Positions 57,431 to 64,000 of a DNA stretch of 64,000 nt are shown piece by piece. The translations under genes were made by a program, and so were the position numbers. Each line of letters begins with the position of its first letter. The first letter of the stretch is position 1. Origin of the DNA: Mantis religiosa (Eukaryota; Arthropoda; Insecta; Mantodea; Mantidae); assembly GCA_030765055.1 (NCBI GenBank), contig CM060955.1, positions 98,313,037-98,377,036 of the forward strand, given 5' to 3'. The notes beneath the pieces were generated by a model, which had not been told where the DNA came from, ran no database searches, and saw nothing but the letters and a program-made list of their open reading frames with translations.

Positions 57431-57613
57431 ATGTATAATGACACCACGTTAATATCCTTTCATTTTTAAAAACTTCCTTACAGGAGTCCCTAATGCTCTA
57501 GTCCACTACACCTTGGTACAGGACAGAGAATATCAATGCTTACAACATTAATAATTGCACAAGTATCAAATGCAATAACAGAACAAGCATGACAGAATAT
57601 CACTCTTTCCTTA

Positions 57614-57755
57614 TTAAATTTTAGATGAGTCGTATTTTTTACACATCTGCTTCACTTTCGTGAAAGTGAAGCAGATGTGTAAAAAATACGACTCATCTAA
57701 AATTTAATAATTTTTCGCGTCACTATGGTGTTCCAATACAGTTAAATCTCGATAT
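57614..57755. repeat. 142-bp insertion built on a perfect palindrome
   Basis: Arms 57611-57659 and 57662-57710 are perfect 49-bp reverse complements around the spacer GT. A 45-bp unpaired tail follows (57711-57755). ACTCTTTCCTTA at 57602-57613 and 57756-57767 is a 12-bp target-site duplication, overlapping the first 3 bases of the left arm. Confidence 0.95.
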
Positions 57756-57767
57756 ACTCTTTCCTTA

Positions 57768-58140
57768 GTTGCACGTATATACAACATACATGATACCATT
57801 GATGAACAAGTGTGTCAGCTAGGTATGGAATTGCATGAATTTATAATATAATCATAATTTACTTTTTTCCTCCCACAAAGGTATGTTTGTTTTTCCACAT
57901 TTTTTTCCAAAACTGATCTAAATATATGCATAAAAATGCTGATCGTTTTTGCTTTCTCTTGTACCTACTGACAGTAGGTGAAGCAAATATTGCATTTCAC
58001 CCAACAAATTTATATTAAAATTTTATTGGAAACCTCTAACCCTCACCACCTCCCACAAAAAATAAGGCCCATGTAAATGTTTCTCTTTCTCTCCTTCAAC
58101 CTTGTATCTCTCTCTCTATCTCACTCTCAATAATATAAAT
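57768..58140. other. No recognised feature
   Basis: AT-rich, nothing recognised. Confidence 0.35.
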
Positions 58141-58149
58141 TTTATTTAT

Positions 58150-59345
58150 TTATAGGTTTTTCCACTTTACAGCAGTTCACCCTTGGTTCCTGCTTTCCAG
58201 AGATTCCTGTCCTTCTTCCAGCCCCCTCTTCTTCATATGACCATATATTTCCTTGTACCATGATCTTCTGGCTCTTCCCCACTTTCTTCTGCCTGGTACT
58301 TCGCACTTTAGGACTTGTTTGGGCCACCATTCTTCCAGCATCCGTTGTACTGTCCTTACCACTGTAGAGCTCTACTGGACATTCTGTCTATAACAGTTTC
58401 TAGTGCGTCCATTTCATGTCTTATTAAGTGCTTCTGACATTTTGTAGCCTTAATATCCTCATACTTCTTTGAAGTCCATCCATTTTTTTCACTAATATTC
58501 TTTTCTGCATTCTTCCAACTTTTGGATCCATATGTATGTACTACATGGCAAAGCGAGAAAGTGTATCAGGAAAATTTCGGAACACAGAGATGTGTACCTC
58601 AGCTTATCGCACATGCACAGCAAGTTCAGTGTATGTATACTCTGTTAGATGTAATCATGTCTTCTGGACAGCAATGTGTCATACGTCGGCAAGCGTGAGA
58701 AAACATCATATACACACATGCAGCTTCCAATCGTTCTATTTGTGTTTCGTAACTTACTGGGCAGCTTACTAATATTTCACTCTTCTAATCGACCAGATAA
58801 GACCTGATAAGAGACGATCACTGCCCTGGTGCCCTCAATGCACTCTCGAATAATAAGTATACTTTCTATTCTTGTTTTTAAAATTTGCTGTTTAGTCTTT
58901 CTAGTCAAATTCCTATTCCATAAAAGACTACAAACTTCAAATCACCTTCTTTGCACAATTTACTCTATTGATGATATCTTTTTCACAAGTGCCATTTTTA
59001 TCTATTATAGATCCTAGGTCTTAAATTGTTAGACACATTTAATTACATCATTTACTTGCAGATCTTCCAAATTTCCTCCTATTACCATATATTCTTTTTT
59101 AATGGCATTTATTTTTAATCCACAATCCACCTACTTAAAATTCATTTATTAATTTTCTAATTATGTATTCTATATCATCTTTATCCTGTCCTATTATAAT
59201 CTGGTCATCTGCAAATAGTAAATTGTGCAATAAGTGCCATTGATGTTTAGTTTCATTCCCCTACATGACTTATTCCACTTTGTCAACACCTTTTCTATAA
59301 ATATCTTACAGTTTAGGCAACATGCCACAAATTTGCCTTAGTGTT
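58150..59345 (-). pseudogene. LINE reverse transcriptase relic, interrupted by a MITE
   Basis: In minus order a LLFADDQIIIGQDKDD segment with the RT catalytic FADD is at about 59200-59240. Next come a degenerate YMVIGGNLEDL, a KNGTCEKDIINRVNCAKKVI stretch, the insertion 58535-58850, and the C-terminus GSKSWKNAEKNISEKN through a KYEDIKATKCQKHL part. The end at 58150-58360 reads VLKCEVPGRRKWGRARRSWY, 'V-L-x-x-x-P-G-R-R-x-x-G-R-x-x-x-S-W', as in insect LINE C-termini. Many stops and shifts. Confidence 0.88.
58535..58850. mobile_element. MITE-like short form of TIR family P
   Basis: Begins CTACATGGCAAAGCGAG; its left part matches 60553-60720 and its right part (TGCAGCTTCC to AATATTTCACTC) matches 62880-63010. 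It is thus an end-to-end deletion derivative of the long element, inserted in the LINE at 58150-59345. Confidence 0.75.
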
Positions 59346-60552
59346 TTTGCTGTGGGGAATTCTGCTAATACTTGGTTTCCCATCTTAACACTTCCTTTAC
59401 ATTCATAAATTCTTTTAATAAAGTATATCAAAATCATTTACCCAGGTAGAGTTAACAACTTCCAAATTTCAATTATTGTTAACTCTATATAATCTGAAAT
59501 AGAATTTCATAAAAGGTAATGAAATAAAATACACATTTATGAATTTTATTTTATTCTTTTTCAATAAAATTAGTACAAAAATTAGCAGAGTATCACAGAT
59601 ATGTCAATAATTGTTGTTCATAAAGTTAAGCTGTTTTCTTTTGACATTGCAAAGTTTTGGAACTATGTAATGTCATAAAGCTTGTTATAAAAAACATGAG
59701 ATTTTAAGCAGTTTAGCAATACCTTCAGAAAAAAGCCCCAACAGCTCAAGGGACATATAAAAGGAGAAGGATTAATACAAAAACAGCAAAAGTTCTTTAA
59801 CAAACTTTTTATGCCTAGATCTTTTGAAATGGACAAAGTAGCAATTACACCATTTTTAATCAACATTCTGGTTGAATACAAACTTACTTGCTTCTTGAAA
59901 TGTATATCCTACCAAAACTCTAATAAATGCTGATTGGCAAATTAATGAAATAACAATGAATATTTGGTTAAGGTAGGAGAAACTAACAGAAAGAAAAGCA
60001 TATGACAGCTAGCTCACTATCTGTCATAATACTCTCAAAGTTAGCCTAGGTCTAGCTGCATTTTGCTGCAGACCTTTTATGTTTTAAAATAACTCTAAGA
60101 GAAGCACATGTAAGTTAAATAGCTCATACACATTAATCAATGAACAAAATGCAGATATAATGCATTTCAGTAAATACTGTAATCAGTAATTAGTAGAAAA
60201 TGAAGCTAGTAACAGTAAGCAACAAATACTACACAAATATAATTATTTGTAACAAAAACTTAATTTATCTTTAAAGAAATTGATGGAAAATAGTTATTTT
60301 AAAAAATAGAAATTGCATAATGAATTTTGAAACACCGAAAATCAATTCTGTCTTTAAATTTATTTCATTCTTAGAGTTTGGTGGTACTGGCAGGAATGTA
60401 GTGACCTATAGTAACCATAACATTGACAACGAGACTGAATGTGACTGAAAATGTAAACAACTGTTTATGAAATTGCGATCTCACAGTTTATTGAAGTTTC
60501 CATCAATTTCTATAATGATAAGTGAAGTTATTATTAGAGACTATAATCAGTG
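59346..60552. other. No recognised feature
   Basis: AT-rich, nothing recognised. Confidence 0.4.
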
Positions 60553-61425
60553 TTACTACATGGCAAAGTGAGGAGATGTACCAGAAAATTTTGAACAACT
60601 GAGATGTTTATGTGACTTTATTGCTTATACATGGCGAGTCCAGTGAGTACACCCTGTTCAGATGCAATCATGTCTTCTGGAGAGCAACAGAGCTGCAAAG
60701 TCAGTAGAACTGTTGTTTATCTTTCATTTCCTTGGCATGTTTTGCATAACCATATCATTCACTAGCTACGTTGGGTGGGGGTGGGGCAGAGGATTTATTT
60801 TATATAATGTGATGTAAACCAAAACTATGAATACATGTTATTTTTACTTTCATTTAGATTTATCATTATTAAACTAACATGACATTGTCTTTCATTAGAA
60901 ATTGCAATAATACTAAAATTATATACCATAATTTTGTATGGCTTAACATTATGATGCATTTAAATCATATGGTTTTTATTAAGGCTATCGCCTATTTGTA
61001 CAGATTGATTATGCTTCAGAAAAGAATAACTAGAACACCAAAAGAATTGACAATTATTGCAAAAAGAGATTGATTAACCTAAGAGCAGGCATGCAGGGGT
61101 ATAAGGTACTCCATTCTTATGTTTTTGCATATGGCAACATTACTAATGATTCTGTCTGTTTACGCTTGCTATTTGTTAGTTGTTCTTTGGTGCATGTGTT
61201 GATACAGTCACATCCTATTTTGTAAGTGTGAAGGATTGTTTATTGTCATGTTTGTTCAGCATTGTCGAGTTGGTGTATAAAGTTCCCTGCGTGCTTGACC
61301 ACATAAGTAATCTCATTTTACTGACTTGCTGTCATAATTGCAAACATGTGAGTGTGTGTGAACAATAATATTAATAGCTGTTACATAAAAATGCTTTGTC
61401 ATAAGAAAATTAACTCCAGAGGAAA

Positions 61426-62099
61426 ATTCAATGCCATAGCCAGGATTTTAACCACGGATCTCCTGGTTTCCATCCAGTCGCTCTAACCCTTGAGCTACCA
61501 TGGCCAACATGCCGTCCTGACATTAAATTCTCCATTTGACTTATATATTTCCCCAGTAAACCACTAGGGGCTCTCGCATTCGAGATATACCGTTTGTGGC
61601 GACTTACAATTGTAAGTACTTGAGTCCCAGGCTTCTTCATTAAACCCTTATTAAGTTAAATGATGGAAATTAATCCTTTCTTCACACTAGCCATGGCATT
61701 GAATTTTTCATGTTGACTCTATCTATCGAAAACCTTAGCCTATATACGGCTAGTGTGAAGAAAGGGTTAATTTCCATCATTTAACTTAATAAGGGTTTAA
61801 TGAAGAAGCCTGGGACTCAAGTACTTGTGATAATAAGTCGCCACAAATGGTATATCTCGAATGTGAGAGCCCCTAGTGGTTTACCGGGAAAATATACAAG
61901 TCAAATGGAGAATTTAATGTCAGGACGGCATGTTGGCCATGGTAGCTCAAGGGTTAGAGCGACTGGACGAAAACCAGGAGATCCGTGGTTCAAATCCCGG
62001 CCATGGCATTGAATTTTTCATGTTGACTCTATTTATCAAAAACCTTAGCCTATATACGACTAGTGTGAAGAAAGGATTAATTTCCATCATTTAAATTAA
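61426..62099 (-). mobile_element. Foldback tRNA-SINE, family F, copy F4
   Basis: Exact 11-bp duplication TCCAGAGGAAA at 61415-61425 and 62100-62110. In its own orientation it starts as the others do (GATGGAAATTAATCC near 62080) and its tail is cut short at AAAATTCAATG. It contains a reversed module at 61426-61695 and a forward module from 61696, giving a palindrome with over 250-bp arms. The tRNA-like core at 61936-62007 has a perfect 7-bp acceptor stem. Confidence 0.92.
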
Positions 62100-62104
62100 T
62101 CCAG

Positions 62105-62490
62105 AGGAAATGTTGAAGATATTCAATGAACTGCGAGAAGACAACCTAATAGACAGTGGTGAATCAAGCGAAGTAGTAATTGAATAAAGTGACCACAATA
62201 CTGATTCTGAACAAAGTGATGTAGAGGAGTTTATGTCCCTTAGTTCTGAAAACTGCTTTTCTGGGAAAGATGTCTATTGCAAAATGAGAAAAGTGGATTT
62301 TTCGAAGGGTGGTAAAATAAAGTATAGGAACATAAGTATAGTAAAACATTTTCCTGGGCAAAAAGCTTTAGCAAAAATTCCTAGCGATGAACTCTCGCCT
62401 TTTCATGCCATTGTCAATTTTGACAAAAATGTCTTAAAAATGAGACATTTGCCGCCCTTTCCATCAGAGACCATTACAGAGCTCTTTTAA
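62105..62490 (+). pseudogene. piggyBac-like transposase N-terminal relic
   Basis: After the F4 insertion the frame reads EEMLKIFNELREDN, a stop, and SLSSENCFSGKDVYCKMRKV, then YRNISIVKHFPGQKALAKIP and SPFHAIVNFDKNVL. The 'NIV-x-x-x-PG-x-K' and 'W/F-x-x-I-x-x-x-ML' order resembles the N-terminal part of piggyBac-type transposases. The catalytic region (three Asp) does not follow. The F4 insertion split the frame near 62100. Confidence 0.5.
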
Positions 62491-63026
62491 ATCTGTTTGC
62501 ATGCTTTCATGTTAGTAAACTATTATTCATGCATTCTGTTTATACGGCAGAGTAACGATTTTGTTCAGATTGCATTCAAATGCAGTGTGTGTGGAAATGG
62601 TTTGCAACAATATTTGCAAGGTTTAATTACATGTTAATAAAGAAAATAAAAGTGTAGTAACTAATTTAGTTGGTTTTCTTTTCATTTATTTATCTTTTTT
62701 TTTTTTTTTTTCATTATGGAAAATGCAGAAGCCTCATTTTCATTCTTTGAAAAATATCACAACAAAAGATTACATGGATACATACTTTTAGCATTTATAA
62801 TCATTAAGGTTATTTTTATCTTAATGTAGCATTAATGTTGCATGTTGCATATTATAATTGGCTAACCTTTTATATCAGACATGCAGCTCTCAACTGCTTC
62901 ATTTGAACTTTGTCCCTTACTATAGACCAAGTTGCTAATATTTCACTCTTTCAATAAATAGATAAGAAATAAATGCAGTGCTGGTCACTGAAGGTCAATA
63001 CACCTCAACTCTCTGCCTTGTAGTAA

Positions 63027-64000
63027 GTTGTAACTTTTAATTTTGGATGATATTAAAATTTAATTAAAAGACTTGTTTTTATATATAGACCTTCCTTGGA
63101 AATGATGGTCCAGGTTTTATTTATTTGGTGTTACATTATGAAATTACATTTCTATAGATCATTGGCATTGGTCCAGGCTAAAGAGATCGGTCCAATAAAA
63201 AAATGTTGGGTGACCAAATCATCTCTAAAAATAAAATACAAATTAATTATAAAAAGAAGGAGCCTACTTCAGAGAGTAAGTCCTAGGTTCACATTTTCAT
63301 GTGGGTGCCATTCGACATTGTTGAATGAATGAACAGCATGCTGGTTATCTAAGAACAAACTGTGTGTTGAGATAAAGCCACAAACATTCCAGCAAATATT
63401 CATGATCTGAATGCCCTTGTTATCCTATATTATATGGGCATTATTTATTATTCCATAAAATCACTGTAGCTTAGACTTAATATACACTTATTACCTGAAA
63501 ATCTGCAAAACCTTACTGCTTTTTATATTTGCCACTTATATAAACTTCATAATTTGCATGCTTACACAATACATTTATCATACACCCCTAATTTTGCTTA
63601 TATCTTGCAAACATAAGTATCAACATAGATTTGGTTATTAAATAGATATGTGGTTTATCTTTCTTAAGCTGCCTGCTTTTTTTACGCTCATAAATAAGTA
63701 CTGCATTGTTTTAAACATAAAACTTCTAAAGCTTGCTAACAAACACCAAAACCTGGAGCTTCTGCAAGCATTATGAATTCCTTAAGCTTTAGGCTCTTTT
63801 AATAACTCATGTTAACCTTTCTCAAACACAGGAGCAGTAAGATGTGTGCTTATGTGTTTGTATTCTCTACTGTGTGTATTCGTATTTGTTGAAGCAGTAG
63901 CAGGTGTGTGTACAGCCAGGTGCATTTGTTGACCTCTTGAACGGATCTTGACAGAATGTCTGTACAGTTCTCTCCAAACTTTATGAGTGCAGCTGAAGGC
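63027..64000. other. No recognised feature
   Basis: AT-rich; nothing recognised to the end of the window. Confidence 0.4.

Larger units (their letters stand above)
60553..63026 (+). mobile_element. TIR family P, long form (2.47 kb) with transposase relic
   Basis: The left end TTACTACATGGCAAAGTGAG and right end (reversed) TTACTACAAGGCAGAGAG are inverted repeats of about 18-20 bp. Family membership is shown by the short form at 58535. Inside lie family F copy F4 (61426-62099) and a piggyBac-like N-terminal relic (62105-62490). A clear TTAA target site is lacking, so superfamily is uncertain. Confidence 0.65.

Overview
The window looks like intergenic or intronic DNA from a large, AT-rich, repeat-dense arthropod genome, most likely an insect. 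The evidence is the mix of tRNA-headed SINEs with target-site duplications, Tc1/mariner relics of several lineages, TTAA-flanked and hAT DNA transposons, Jockey/RTE-like LINE tails, a Penelope-like element and Ty3-type LTR elements, together with the absence of bacterial-style genes. A cockroach or termite would fit the abundance of long tRNA-SINEs, but I cannot prove a species. I found no convincing host exon, true tRNA, rRNA or CRISPR array. The only long intact reading frames belong to one LTR retrotransposon at 43610-48178.

Layout. 0.5-7 kb holds LINE tails, SINEs and simple repeats. 7.6-15.1 kb holds two copies of a 1.65-kb TTAA-flanked transposon on either side of a palindromic Penelope-like insertion at 11836-12722. 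15.3-22.8 kb holds a solo LTR, SINEs and two mariner-like elements; the one at 19266-20849 has TIRs of more than 200 bp and a nested SINE. 24-30 kb holds a mariner relic, a LINE reverse transcriptase relic and two more mariner-type elements, one split by a solo LTR. 30.4-42 kb holds a foldback tRNA-SINE (called F here) with a second SINE inside it, a 1.0-kb hAT, a 522-bp SINE and three LINE tails. 43.6-48.2 kb is a very young Ty3-type element: its two 497-bp LTRs differ at one position I could find. It carries protease, gag and an extra coiled-coil ORF but has lost reverse transcriptase and integrase. 48.5-54 kb holds SINEs with an internal GGA expansion and a LINE. 54.7-63 kb holds two more F elements, two palindromic insertions of about 140 bp, two LINE relics and a TIR family present in long and short forms.

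Two patterns stand out. First, family F copies share fixed outer ends and 11-13-bp target-site duplications, but their interiors are inverted and tandem copies of one tRNA-like module. Second, two unrelated insertions at 55657-55796 and 57614-57755 share one design: target-site duplication, 49-bp arms around a 2-nt spacer, and a tail of about 45 bp. With the inverted Penelope pair, these suggest that retro-insertion here often makes inverted duplications. The mechanism is inference; the coordinates and repeats are read from the sequence. SINE family letters A-G are local labels for this window, not published names.
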